Shown here in pieces: positions 49,441 through 62,400 of a stretch of DNA of 64,000 bases; position 1 is the stretch's first letter, and each line of letters opens with the position of its first letter. A model generated the notes under the pieces. It was not told where the DNA came from. It made no database searches and saw nothing but the letters and a program-made list of their open reading frames with translations. The DNA comes from Tubiluchus corallicola (taxonomy: Eukaryota; Priapulida; Priapulimorpha; Priapulimorphida; Tubiluchidae): positions 124,001-188,000 of the forward strand of contig JAQGDQ010000292.1 in assembly GCA_030141605.1 (NCBI GenBank). Direction: 5' to 3'. A program made the position numbers and the translations under genes.

Positions 49441-49500
49441 GCTAGTAATAATATTAAATCAGCAAAAGCCTACTTCTATTTTTAGTACATGAATAGTACA

Positions 49501-49522
49501 GTACGGGCTGCCAAGGCCGTAC
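49501..49522. promoter_or_regulatory. Palindrome upstream of COMMD10
   Basis: GTACGG and CCGTAC face each other across a 10-bp loop, 60 bp upstream of the COMMD10 start codon. It could be in the 5' UTR or core promoter. No known factor is assigned. Confidence 0.2.
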
Positions 49523-49814
49523 CAGCAGTGCAGCTTCCTCAAAAATAACTATTTACAGTCACCACATCCACTTTCTGAACTTAAATAGCCTGTTACATTT
49601 GCGCTTTTTTGTAGACTCTCATCGCATTGATTTTTTCAACCACCCAAATCCATTAGCCGGACTCTTTTTCAGTTTAATCGTTTCAAATCAGATTCAGATT
49701 CATATCAAGTTTATTACCTTCGATGATCGGGGTGAAGCTGATAGCTTTTTTGCCCATTGTTGCAATGCTTAATTGTACACATAATGTTGTGGATCCCGTT
49801 AAAAACTGTAAGAG

Positions 49815-50078
49815 TTAATATAATGCCATAGCCAGGTGGAAGTCTTTAATTCTCCGGCAATGGGGTCCATTCAGGCTGAAATTTGTCGTGACACATTTCA
49901 GCATGGTGTATAAAAAACTGATCCAGTCGTGAACTAAAAGTGACTTAAAGTGTGAAGTATCAGTGACACACCATACCTTAATATTAAATGAATTCCAATC
50001 ATTGACAGTCCTGAACACAAACATATTCCTGTTTCTGCATCTGGGCTTAGTAACTTTGTATCGACATAAAGACGTCAT
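49815..50078 (-). mobile_element. LINE C-terminal fragment (minus)
   Basis: An 87-codon frame containing CRNRNMFVFRTVNDWNSF and SHFKSLLVHDWI, the FxxRxxxDWNxLP..FK pattern found at the C-terminus of many non-LTR reverse transcriptase proteins. A short relic. Confidence 0.5.
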
Positions 50079-50127
50079 TAAGTCAAACCATCCTTATTCA
50101 GTGGAGATATTAAAATTACAAGTGACA

Positions 50128-50626
50128 CACGCTACAAAAATTGCCTGATTGCTGTGAAGAACATGCTAAACATAATAATATTGTAATTAATGCTTTGAAA
50201 ACGAAAACTGTGTACTTTATTCTGAATGCATTTAGGAGTGTCAGCTTTGCTAATGTAGTCTTACAAGGAGAACCGATTGAACTCGAACATGATGTAAAAT
50301 ATCTTGGCCACATATTTAACAATAATTGTAAAGGCAATTAATTGCGCCTTTTTTATGTTAGATTTAATATTCTTTGCAAAAATTTTAGTTGTGTTGTCAA
50401 ACGAGTTCTGTTTAAATCTTATTGTTCAACTTTTTATTGTTCTAACCTCTGGATCACCACTTTAAATGTTTGTACTATTAAAAAACTAAAAGCGGCCTAC
50501 TATTTTGCGTTGCCGACGTTTTTTGCTTACCGGTGGGGCACCACAGCATCTAGAATACGTACCGAATATGGCTGTAATCATTTTAAAGTCATTTTCGCAA
50601 AAATGCGTTTAGCCTTCATCAGCTAG
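50128..50626 (+). mobile_element. LINE reverse transcriptase fragment (plus)
   Basis: One frame interrupted by a single TAA at 50339-50341. Before it: DCCEEHAKHNNIVINALKTK and VKYLGHIFNNN; after it: FYVRFNILCKNFS and VKRVLFKSYCSTFYCSNLW. This is the post-active-site and thumb part of an animal LINE RT. It lacks the FADD active site and is a decayed copy. Confidence 0.7.
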
Positions 50627-51640
50627 CTTTAAATTAAAGCAAAGAAGTCATGCGCAGTTTATTCTTAATATTGATGTCATTTTAATTTCGAATATTTTGC
50701 CCATTGAGAATATACACTTACCAACGCTTTTTTGCGTATTTAGTTTACTAATTCTCTGTTCTTTGTGTAAATATTTATTTAATTTATCTTGTGGTAATAT
50801 TTTTAATTGTGATTTTAACTAAGCTTTGTTTATTATTCTAATAATAGCTATTAGAGCTGACAGTATGGTACTTTTTATGTACTAAAGTAAACGGAAACGT
50901 AACAAACAAAAATAAAAATTACGAAATCATACCAAATAAAACGTAACAGTAGAATTACATTAAGAAAACAAATCAAGCAGTAAAGTAAATCACGGATTTC
51001 AAGCAACCAGGAAAAGCAAGTTAATTAAAACAAAAATATACTTACTAACTTACTCAAGCAAATAAACCATGCAATGTTAATTATTAAGGAACAAAACCTA
51101 ATGGACAATAAAATCAGCTATGCAACAACATAAGGACTGTCACTAGTGGCAGCTTGTATTTCCGAGCAACTTTGTTATCATTCTATAGAATCATACTACG
51201 GAGTCTACGATACGTATTATGAGTAATAATTCAGTGATCAGCAAAAATGAACCAGGCAATACAAACAAAACAAAATAGACAAGCAATATAAATAACAGCA
51301 AAAACAACACGAAATAAACGGAACTGGTACTTATATCAGTTATATGCTTGTATTCAATTTTGCAATGATATAATAGTGTAGTTTTGATAAGTTTAATCAA
51401 GCTGCAAAAAAACCATGGGATGCAAATAAAGCAAAAAACAAGCAAAAACAATAAATTTAAATCTGTGGAATACTTATTTCTGTGGAACAGTTAACAGTAA
51501 ACGCATATATATATAATTGTTCAAAATAATTACGATTCATCTTATGTAGCATTGCTAATGGAAAACAGGCTCTGGTTCTATATTATGAGACTAGCTTGTA
51601 TTATCTAGCGAACATTCTAGCATGCTAACCAAGTTGGTCC

Positions 51641-51916
51641 TTGTACCAAGGAAATATGTTTAAAAGGAAAATTGTTTTGTATGATTATTGTTCTTCCAAT
51701 ACTTTACAAATACCTCATTACAATACCCATTACTTGTGGCAAAGCTCAGTCAAATATGAAGGAGTTAACTTGCGGAACAAGTTGCCCGACAAAATTAAAG
51801 CAATTACTAATACCAATGCTTATAAATTAGTAACAGTTGTCGAACTTTGCAGGTCACAGCAAGTTAACGAGAATTGTATCGGAAAATATGTAACACCGAC
51901 AGATATCGATTCTTAG
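51641..51916 (+). mobile_element. LINE C-terminal fragment (plus)
   Basis: Contains IPHYNTHYLWQSSVKYEG and VNLRNKLPDKIKAI, the H-Y-x-T..G-x-x-LWNxLP-like ending seen in non-LTR elements. It is separated from the 50128-50626 fragment by about 1 kb, so it is probably a different insertion or a rearranged part. Confidence 0.5.
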
Positions 51917-52930
51917 TTTTTCCTATGCCCAGATTCATCTCTGTAACTGGTTACCGGGACATGCAGTTAGTGCTGCAAATGTGACGTGTTTCAAAAACAA
52001 CCATGACAAACACTTCTGCATAAGAAATCTCTTATTTCAATGCCGCCTGGCATGCTTGGAGTGGCTACCACACCTACATCAAGAACTGTTCGGAGCTCTG
52101 TAAAGTAAATTATGCAGGTCGTATGCCAGGCCGTTTTTGTCACAAAAGCCAAGGATTCGATAGATGGCGTGCTCACCAACTGGTGAGTTTATCTTCAAAG
52201 CATGCAAAAATCATCAAAGAGCAAAAGGATTATATCAAGGAAAATGTAATTTAACTTAGTGCGACAGTGACTGTGCATAGTAAAACCGTCCACAGTGCGC
52301 TAATTTAATTATGGAGCTAGAGATCATAACTTAATTTTCAACAGCAAAAATATTCCATGAGCGTGTTGCACGTGTTTGCGAAAGAAAAAAATTGAAGTAC
52401 AGTGCTACTGTAAGATATTCATTGTGTCTTACTAAAAGCCGGTAAGTTTCAAGATAAAAATTCTAATTTTAAATTTATCATCGTGCTCACGCATGAGCTG
52501 TCGAACGTGTGTAGTTCGTCACAAACTAACACATTTGACTGAGAAGTACGCACCCGTATTTTGTGCAATGCGTTTCCGAAATGCAGGCGCTAGTGATCGT
52601 TTAACCACCGAAAGGCAAAATGCATTTAACAGCGAAGAACTAGTGGCATGAACGTGAATTTTTGTTTATGTGGTAATAATTCTTTCACGTTAGTCATGTT
52701 TCCTTTCAATACCTTAAAGAGCAGGTTGTTTTGACCTGCAGTTTAAGATTGGGTCCGGTTTTGCTTTAAATGACTATTAAACAAATCTTTGTGGTGGATA
52801 TTCAGTCTGGAGATTAATATGATTTTATTCAAATTATTTAGATGGTCTAATATATTTGTAAGCAAACAAGTGCTTTACGAAGCAGAATAAAGAGAAAGTT
52901 AAATATAGGCGGTATTTCCGCGTGGCAGAC

Positions 52931-53167
52931 TTAAAAGACCGATTTGCACTCATTAATAAGTTTATTCCATAGTATAGTGCCGTTATTTTTTAAAGTCTGT
53001 AGTCCATAAGAAGTAGAAGAGCCGTCCTGGTGTTGAACGGATAAAACATGTCTGGCAGCTGTTCGAGTGCTATAATGATGAATTTCTGTGATTATCGTAA
53101 AATATTTTTTTATAAATTCTAGGGAGATTTTCGAAGTTGTAACGGTGCACGAACTATTCCATCTCAT
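52931..53167 (-). mobile_element. LINE C-terminal fragment (minus)
   Basis: Contains EIHHYSTRTAARHV, then YGLQTLKNNGTILWNKL, again the HxYxTR..G..xWNxL signature of LINE C-termini, in the orientation of COMMD10 and IQGAP. Confidence 0.5.
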
Positions 53168-55385
53168 AATGTCTTTCAGTTTGAGAGCCAGTAACTGTAT
53201 ATAAGAGGGAGTGGCGTGATCTCCCGTTTTTCCTCCAGTGATGTTTTTTTTAATTTTAGTTTGTACGACTATTAAGGGTTTTAATGCCGAATCGTAGAGC
53301 TACAGGACAGTATACAGCAGCGCATTTTAAGAACAGGGTACCCAGGAAATTAAGCTTAGAGAATATATCGTAAAACGGGACGAATAGGGACAATTTTTAC
53401 AGTAAAACTGCCATAACTTTTTATTAGTTTTTATTCCAAATTGTGTTTGGTTTTATGCCCACATACCTTATTTATCTTTTGAGGGTATTGTTCTTATAAA
53501 AAAATCGTACGTTTTTTTAAAAACCGTAACCTCTATTAAACACGCATTTGGGGGTGAAAAGGGATACAACTTAGGCTTTAAAAACGTGTTTCAAAATCCA
53601 TTATTTTGATATCTAGAAAGATTTTGATGTCTGAACACAAAATCGTTCATAGATACAGATACTATTGCGTCTTCACACCATGACCACTGCGCATCGCTAA
53701 GTCTTACGCAAGTTAAATTTGGTACCATTATCTGCCTGTCACTGTTGTCAGACTACACGCTTGCTTCTCATTAACAGACAGAGAGCGAGTGAGACAAACT
53801 AGTATTTAATTATATTTAATTATGTAATTAACACTCCATCAGAGTCTCATTATTTCACTACTACTGCCCAAAATAAAATTTAGCCGTTGACTATAACTCT
53901 TCTATGTCTGGTCTGCCAGACTCTGCCTATATTTCATGCATAAGACAAAGTTTTTGGTAGCCAAGAGACACTGCATTGAAAAAAATTAACAGATATGCAT
54001 ACGAGTTTTAAATTTCTTATTGGTAGATGAAGCAGTACAATACTGTGTACAAAATTAGGAGACCTAGACATAACTCAATAGACCCAACATCAGTTTCTGC
54101 ATAACCAAAAAACAAGTTTTCTTTTGTTTAAATTTAACCATTTATATTACGGTCTAGGCACTCAGAGGAAGAAAAAATAGGTTAATTGTCTAAATAGTAA
54201 AAAAATTATTTGTATCGCTCCTCAAAATAAACAAAAACTAAAACATGTAATAAATGTCCTGTGACAACATTTTGTTATTTAAGGAAAATCAGGAAACAGG
54301 AAAAAAACAAAGCATCCTTTATACAAAAGACATATAAGACAATAATATGTAAGAGTCACATAAGAAACAAAATAACTCCGAATTTTGCTAAATAAAACAA
54401 ACGGGCTGTGTCAATTTGCAATATTTAATAAACTGACAAATAACTTAATTTTTACTGCAGCACATTTCTTTCTCGCATTACAAATGCTGCTGAAGAAGTG
54501 ACACACAAAACTTTGTACTTCAAACTACACATTACAAATTCTAAAGTTTTGCAGTAAACACAGAAATACAAAATAAAGTTATATAACAAACACTAGAAAC
54601 TAAACCTGACATCACAGAAGAAAGAATAAATAAAAAATGACTAAATAACTCACTGAACCATAGTACTTTCTTCTAATAAATCTATGATATACACCCTGTA
54701 CTATATCTACATTACCACTTCAATTACACTTAATGCTTTGGAACAGCAGACAAAAACTAACTTAAAAAATTAGCAAACCTCCATTCAAACCAATTCCAAG
54801 GAAAAATATTATTATGTTACTTTAAGAGAGAGAAACAAAACAGTATGCATAATCATAAATATAGTATGATAGACAATTATAAACTTTAAGCTTATTAGTC
54901 AACTAACACTTGGCAAGCATTCAGAAAAAACTATGTAGCATTAATTACAAAAATAAATCATATTACAGCATATATTAAAAGGCTGTAAAAACCCAAATGA
55001 AACAGCAGAACCTTTTAGCTCAAAGAAGATTTTTATGGCAGTTCGATTTTATCATTTTTGGTTACCTAATATAACACATTTATCATTTCCTATTTTCTTT
55101 CATAATACATAGAAAACATACTCGCTATGTAAAGATGACAAGAGAAAAACAGCACTTTCTAAACAATGAATTGTATCATGCTTTACAAACGGTATTATCA
55201 AAAATACATTCACTAATATACAAGTAGTTGTTGGTCCTAGGAAATTGATAAAACATGATACTATCAATCGGGTAATATCAATATAATCGCGACAACGCTA
55301 ATCTTAAGTTTTTTTGGCTAAATACATTGGGGGACTTACGCAGTTATAAAATGGTCCTTAGATGGAATGGCATCACATGTGACGA
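53168..55385. other. IQGAP 3' UTR and intergenic
   Basis: AT-rich with no coding signal. It lies downstream of the IQGAP stop on the minus strand. No clear AATAAA was picked out on that strand close to the stop. Confidence 0.4.
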
Positions 55386-58300
55386 TTATTTTTTCCTAGT
55401 TTCTAATCCCCTGCCATAAAACTTGCTGTTTAACAGAAAAATAAGCAGGTTGACATTCACTTTGGCTCGTCCAAACATTTTCATCACAGCAACACCTTCG
55501 TACTGCAACTGCAACAGGTCCTACAAGGCAGAAAAGCATAAAAAGCGAATACAACTTTAACTATCACTTATACATCCCAAAAAGAAATTTAGGGAAACCA
55601 TGAATTTTCGAAACATTTTCCCCACTGTTCCTCAATGTAAAAGAAGCAAATCTGTACAGTACTAGCGTATAATCAAGTGTGAATCTTCTACATAGATACC
55701 AACATTCCATTTTTACATTCATAAGCCACCCATGTTAACAAAAAAACCTATAAAGCCATAGTAACTATATAATTGTGTAAAATATAGTAATAACAAACCT
55801 GGAAAACGAGCTCAACTGATTCCATATCAACACCCATGAATTTTGCAGAGACTTGAAAAACACCTGGTTCAATAGTTGACGATATTTCAAACTGTACATT
55901 TTTGAACCTAGAATGTAAAATTCCACCTATGTCAGAATAACGTTTAATGACTGGGCACTACGCTGTTTAAAATTTATATGATTCAACTGTGCACAAATCA
56001 GCAGAGTACTTAAATCTCGAGATTCATATGGGTATAAACTTTCTGCAAAATAGGAAGAGATTAATAATTCAAAACTAATTACACTCATATCTCGGTTTGC
56101 CAGACCTCGCTTTTACGGATATTGGAAGAATCGGACAAAACAGTTAAAAATCCTGCATACTACGGACACAGTCCGTTGCTACGTGAGCTGACCGCTAATT
56201 GACGGGCAGTCACTTTGTTTACATCATTACATCAGTGCAACCAAGCAGTGTGTAATGACAAGCGTGTAACTAGTATGTCAGGAGCAGCCATACTAGACGT
56301 TTTTGAGACAATTAGGCAATTGATTCCACATTAACACGAGTCTAATACATGGCGCCTACTGTATTAGCTTAGTATCAGCAAATACGGACAATCGGCAAAT
56401 TCGGACCGAAGTCTTTGTCCAGCAAACTGAGATATGAGTGTATTGCATTTATTTTTGAATATACAGTCCCATCGGTTTTAGCTGCATTAATACAGCGTAA
56501 CCCCTTTATAACAACTTTCAGAGACATGTCTGGATTTGTTCACTACAACGCAGTCTCGTAATAGCCGAAATCAATTACTTGTGTGTGTAGAAGTGAAGGA
56601 CACAGTGGACAGTGTTGGGAAACAGCATCTAACAAATTACTGTAATCAGATTATTTATTGTAAGAATAATGTGTAATGCAATTACTCTGCTTAATCTTGT
56701 AATCAGACTGCTCCTTACTTTAGCCGTAATGTTCTTATACCAGGGTTACTTATCTAACCATGAACAGCATTTATAAACCCCTGCTGCGAATGCAGTTCAG
56801 CATATGTTTTGTCCTTGGTGACACAGTGCATGCTGCAAGAATATGTTTTAGAACTTGCACTCACAATATGCAGGTTCTTCTACAGTCTGAACAAAAACAA
56901 AGTGACTTGGTTATACGTTCGACATACATATATAATTATGAAAACATTTAGTAAAACAACATAGCAATAGCTGCATAACAAAATTACACAGACTTTTATC
57001 TTCAGTTGGCAAGAAGAACAAAATAAAGACTTACTGATTTTTAGGCAAATCCTCAATTTCTAGAACAACTCCTTTCTCTGCTAGTTTCGCTGCAGTGAAT
57101 TTCTCTGTTACCAACTTTGGTCCAGATGAGTCTTTGTTACCAAAGAAACTGCGTCTGTTGGCTTTTCTACAAATGAGCATGATAATAACTTTCAGTACAT
57201 GCAAAAAGTATGCAGCATGTAATCATGCTCACACAATCTATCAAATATTAAATGAGAAATAGATTTTCACTTTAAAGCTTTTCTAAGATTTGCACAGGAT
57301 AAAACAATACAGTACAAGTCAAAAAGCTACAATACAAGAAAAAAGTATGCAGTCAAATGATAATCAAATATCACAGAATATTAAGAATGACATTTGGTGA
57401 AAATGTTGATCACTAATAAACAATATTATCCGATAATACCATTGATTTATTTATTGAATTTGTTGATGCGCTTACAATAACACAGTGCTTGCTTTAATTT
57501 ATAAGCTAACATGTATTAATTAGCCATCCCACGTACTTGCCAGCCTTGGTTTTGAGTCCATCCAAACATGATTTGACATACTGATTATAATAATCTACTT
57601 GCTGCTCATAAAACTGAGTTTTTCTTGCAAGCTGATCAAAAGTACTTCGAACCCGCAACATCTCTTGCTTCCGCCTCTGTCGATAACGTCTCTGATTACG
57701 AATATCCTGCAATACAGCAATCACGAAATGTTAGACAGCAACAATACCTCATTGAACAGTTCGCAATTTAACAAACTCTGTGCCCAAATCCATTAACTTA
57801 AAAGCTAGTGAATAAAAATAAAGTGAAAAATTACCTGTGCTATATCGTTAATTATAGCCTGATAATTGTTATCAGTAGAGATGAACTCAGCTTTTACAAG
57901 AATGTCTAAATTCTCCAAAATTCGTCCTTTCATTTTGTCCAGCGGAAGCCTACAAATAAAAAAAGTTACAGAGAGTTGATTGATTACTCTAACAAGAATT
58001 CTCTACCACGTGAACAATGGCATTCTCACCATTGGGGAAGAATTTAAACAAGCTTTTAAAACATTTCTCTTAAAACATCATGTCAGAAAGCAAGAAGATC
58101 ATAGTAACTAATGAGCTTCCAGTTAACAGCAGTAACTAGTCTACTAAAACCTTGCAGAAACACTGTCAATAAGCTACTTTGCTAACACTAATAAAAGACA
58201 AAGACATCTTTAAGTTATGTAACCTATTCTAGTACATAGACATAATGGCAGCTATGTAGACAGTCATAACTAAATAGTCTTTCCTTTTTCTATCCTACAT

Positions 58301-59463
58301 ATTTTAACAAAATGCATTTTTATGCTGAATGAAAAACAAATGCTTCAGAAAACGTACATTCCACACAGTGAGAACTGACCTAACCATCAATGATACCACT
58401 CAACTCACAATTAAGGTATGAAGTCCAGCAGAACAGTAACAGAGCTAGCCTACACAGAGACTAACAGATATTAAAAAAATACAACAGTTTAATTTACATG
58501 CTATTCACAAACAACCCTTGAATTAGTCTTATTTATAACTGCAGAAATAACTTAAAATCACAATTTATAGTGACAAGTGGTTATACCTGCTCTCTTGCAG
58601 TACAGAGTGCGACCTGGCAAGCTTACGAGAACTGGCTTTATTCTTTTGAATCTGAAGATCTCGCTTCTTGATAAGAGCCTGATGTGCTTCTTCCTGTAAA
58701 AACATCAAAAATTAATAATCACTTAACCAATCAATCAATCACAACAGCAACTAGTAAAAAAACTAAAGAATAAAATTAATGAAGAAATCTTAAAGTGTGA
58801 ATTCATTAGTACATTTCCCTGCATTTAAGCAAAATAAATTAAGGCCTGAAAACTTTTGTTTCTTCAGTGAGCTCAAAGCAAGATTTTCTACTTTTTGGGC
58901 AAATAAAGCCAGTTGTTAGCCATCTACACAAAACAAAGAAATCTCACGTTTTCAGACTATACGTGTTAGTTACTTAATTAAATATTATTAAAACCATTAA
59001 TACAGTAATAATTTAATCAACTTATTCCAGACTTGCAAACTGAAAGTTTTGAAAGTTGAGTTATATGTCTTTGTGGTTCAACTTCTTCAAATTAAAGAAG
59101 AAAAGTATATAAACTACACTGAATATCTTTTGCAATTCTGAAACAATAATAAGTTTCTTTTTTAATAATAAAGTAAGTGGTTTATATTATTAATTTAAAA
59201 ATATGTAAACTATACAAAAGTAGTTTACTTTAGGCATCAACCTACCTGTTGATCTGTAGCTGCAGTGTCCAAAACTTTAGCAAGGTTTTCACCCGGTTGT
59301 ACACGAATCAAGTCCACAATCATACGCTTGGTGCGCAGATAAACGGCTTTTTTGTCGTTTTCATCTTCTTCAGGTACCTCAAACTTGTTAGTTAAAGTTA
59401 GTGATATTTCTGTGCTGGCAAGCTGTGACTTGGATAGGTTTTCTATGTCCTGGCCCTGTTCGC
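55386..59463 (-). other. IQGAP: IQGAP RasGAP C-terminal (RGCt) region exons
   Basis: Seven exons carry the basic coiled region (DIRNQRRYRQRR) and the terminal beta-rich fold of the RGCt domain. The protein ends KFYGRGLETRKK. In vertebrate IQGAP1 this region binds E-cadherin, beta-catenin and CLIP-170. Confidence 0.85.
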
Positions 59464-62400
59464 CTATTATAAGAACATAAATAAATTCTATGAACAAACT
59501 GTTGAAAATTTACTATAATCAAGTGACTGAATAGTGTAATAACTTAAGAGTCAGTTAACTATGATGATGGTTCTAGGTTAGATATAATTTACACAACCAC
59601 AAAAAGAAAATGATAGAGTGCAATTTCAGATAAGGAAGTGTTATATTTAGCAAAAGTTTGATAAGCACAAGACGTACAAATAAAATAAAAACTCGCGTGG
59701 TTTACAAGTAATAAACCCTCAGACATTTCTGGTAATAAACCTGCAAACAAAAAGCTCAAAGTATGTACCTAACTTAATGTAACACGTCAGTATTTGACTA
59801 AATCAGCTTTCAGTGAAGTTTTACTTACCAATTAGTGTATCAAGATCTGGTTCTCCAAGATCAGCAAGCAGTTCATGCAGCGAATCATTCTTATCTGGTG
59901 CCACTACATCCTGATGCTGCAGCAACAACTGAAATACATTACAACTGTTCATAATATAGCAGTAACACAAATTCATACAATTAAAATGCCACAACTAAAG
60001 CTCAAGCGAGCTCTTTATTTCGTTGTTAAAAACATGTGCCACTTGTCAATTTCTCAAACGTATGGAGCACATTTAGTACTTCACTTGCAATAATGTGTTG
60101 TACAGAATGACCGTCAAATCCTGGCATCAAAAGCAATAATAAATTGTCCTATTGTGTAAGGTAAATAAAGGAATGCAAAAGATTTCTCAACAAATTATTA
60201 ATATTACATACGGACAGTGAACAACACACTACAACAAAGCAACAAAGAATTCACTATATAAAAATGGCTAGTTTAAAGGAAATTTTAAGCAAATTAATGC
60301 TGACTTTGAGAAAGTGCTGTTTATGCTACAGTACCTGATGGGTGTCATGTATTTCAAGCAATGAAATGTATATTGACGGTTTCGTTAACATTGTAAGTTC
60401 AGACCATTGGTCCACGTTAAAATGTTGTTCTGGTTCCTCAACATTACAGGCATTCTGGAAATAATCCCTAAAAAAAATCAATAAGCAACCTTTACATATA
60501 CTTCCTAGAACAATAAAAGTATGGTTATCTAAACAAAAAAAAGGAAAAACTTACTTGAATTTTTCATGGCAATCTTTGATAAAGCCATTTAAGCAAGCAA
60601 GATGCGAGCTGTCACCACCAAACTGCAATAAATAAATAACAACAGTAAATAAACTAACAACTTGTAAACTAACAGATTTAACAACATAATCTTCAACAAA
60701 TGTATTAGACCAAAAAGGAAGAATTCGAAGCAGTGAACAAAACGCATTCGTACCCCTTTGTTAGAAGCAGCAAACTGTAGAATCTTTGCCACTGATCCAA
60801 GATTTCTTCTCTGTTCATTTGTTAGTGCTTTGGCTCCAACTGCGTCAATGATATCGAAAGCATCAGGTGCAACGATTGCAGAGTTGATGTATCGATAGTA
60901 CAGCAGGTTTCCAACAATCTACACATTATAGCATTGCAACAGAAATTACTATAATTAGAAATGACAGAAACATGAACGGCTAATTTGTTTCAATATCTAA
61001 GAGTGAAATATTTAAATGCAGATTAAATACTGTTTGACGTATTTTTAGAAAAACCCAAAAGATTCAAGAAAAAGGTATAAGCACCTTAATGACTTCCTTT
61101 GCTGTGGCTTCTGGAAATCTTTCATGAAGAGTGTTGCGTAACACTTTCGCAATGTACCTGATTCCATATCTAAAAAAAATGTGTGTGGATTTGGAAAAAT
61201 AAATAAACTAAGAAAAGCAAACATTTCTGTTACAACTTTTCCCAAACAGTGACTACTCAAAAATGCCTATAAATGTACCACTAGAAAACCAAAAATAAGC
61301 CACTATGGAAGAAGATATGTGGCACAGTGCGCCTTAAACTTTACTAAACAATAGAAATAACAAAAATTTGCAGAATAAGTCTTTTCATAGTTTCAGTGAT
61401 TGATGCTGATTGTCAAAAGGTCAAACATTAAGTGTACCAGATGACGCATTTGTGTACACTTGACAACTTCTCGCAGTCCTAGCTACTGTAATACTAACAG
61501 TTTTAACAGCCAGCTAGAACCTTATTTACCTCATTTTTTCTGCAAGCAAGATCTTGCTAGTAAATCACTTAGCGCACAAATTAACACATAATTAAGAAGT
61601 CCAGCTAAAACATCTGAAGTTACTAAACTTATACGGCTTTGCTTTACACATGTCACGTGGCAGCTGTAGTTAAGACTTGGTACACTTGACCTTTGACCTA
61701 CAGTAATGGTTTGTGCGCAGAACAAAACTGTCAAAAGGCTTATTCCCTTAACATCGTTGCCTGTAAAATATAAAACAATTAAACAATCGATTTACTTACG
61801 GTATTTTATCCAGGGCTTGTAAAATAGCATTAAAAAATTCTTTAGTTGCATGCTTTAATGCCTTGATGGATGTTTCGATTTGATCTCGAACTTCTTCATG
61901 CTTCAAAGCTTGATCAATGGTCACATCATATGGCATTCCACTAAAACACATTTAACAGATAATTGTGTTGATTGAAAATAAATGATAGTAATAATAAAAT
62001 CAAACTTCATATCCAACAATTTAACTTCTAGTGAACAAAAATACGTGAAATGCTACAGTATTTTCTCAAACACAGGAACTGTTACACGAACTACTGTTAA
62101 GGCTTTACTGGCTTGAAGAACAACTAAAACCTTTACAAGAATCAGACTGGAACGGAAAAAGAACTACAAAACAGATGGTAAAAAATGGAGTGAGCAAGAA
62201 AGAATAATAGAAAAGTACCCACAACAAAAATGGAAATTAGTCGAAACATGAAATTTTAGGTTTTGGACAATTTATTGCAAAATAATGAACAAACGTAATA
62301 ATTTTTCCTTTATCATTCAACTAGATTGGGTTTGGTAGATTTGAAAAACAATCCATTAGGGTCACCGATGTTTTGAAACAAACAAAGACACTCATTTGGG

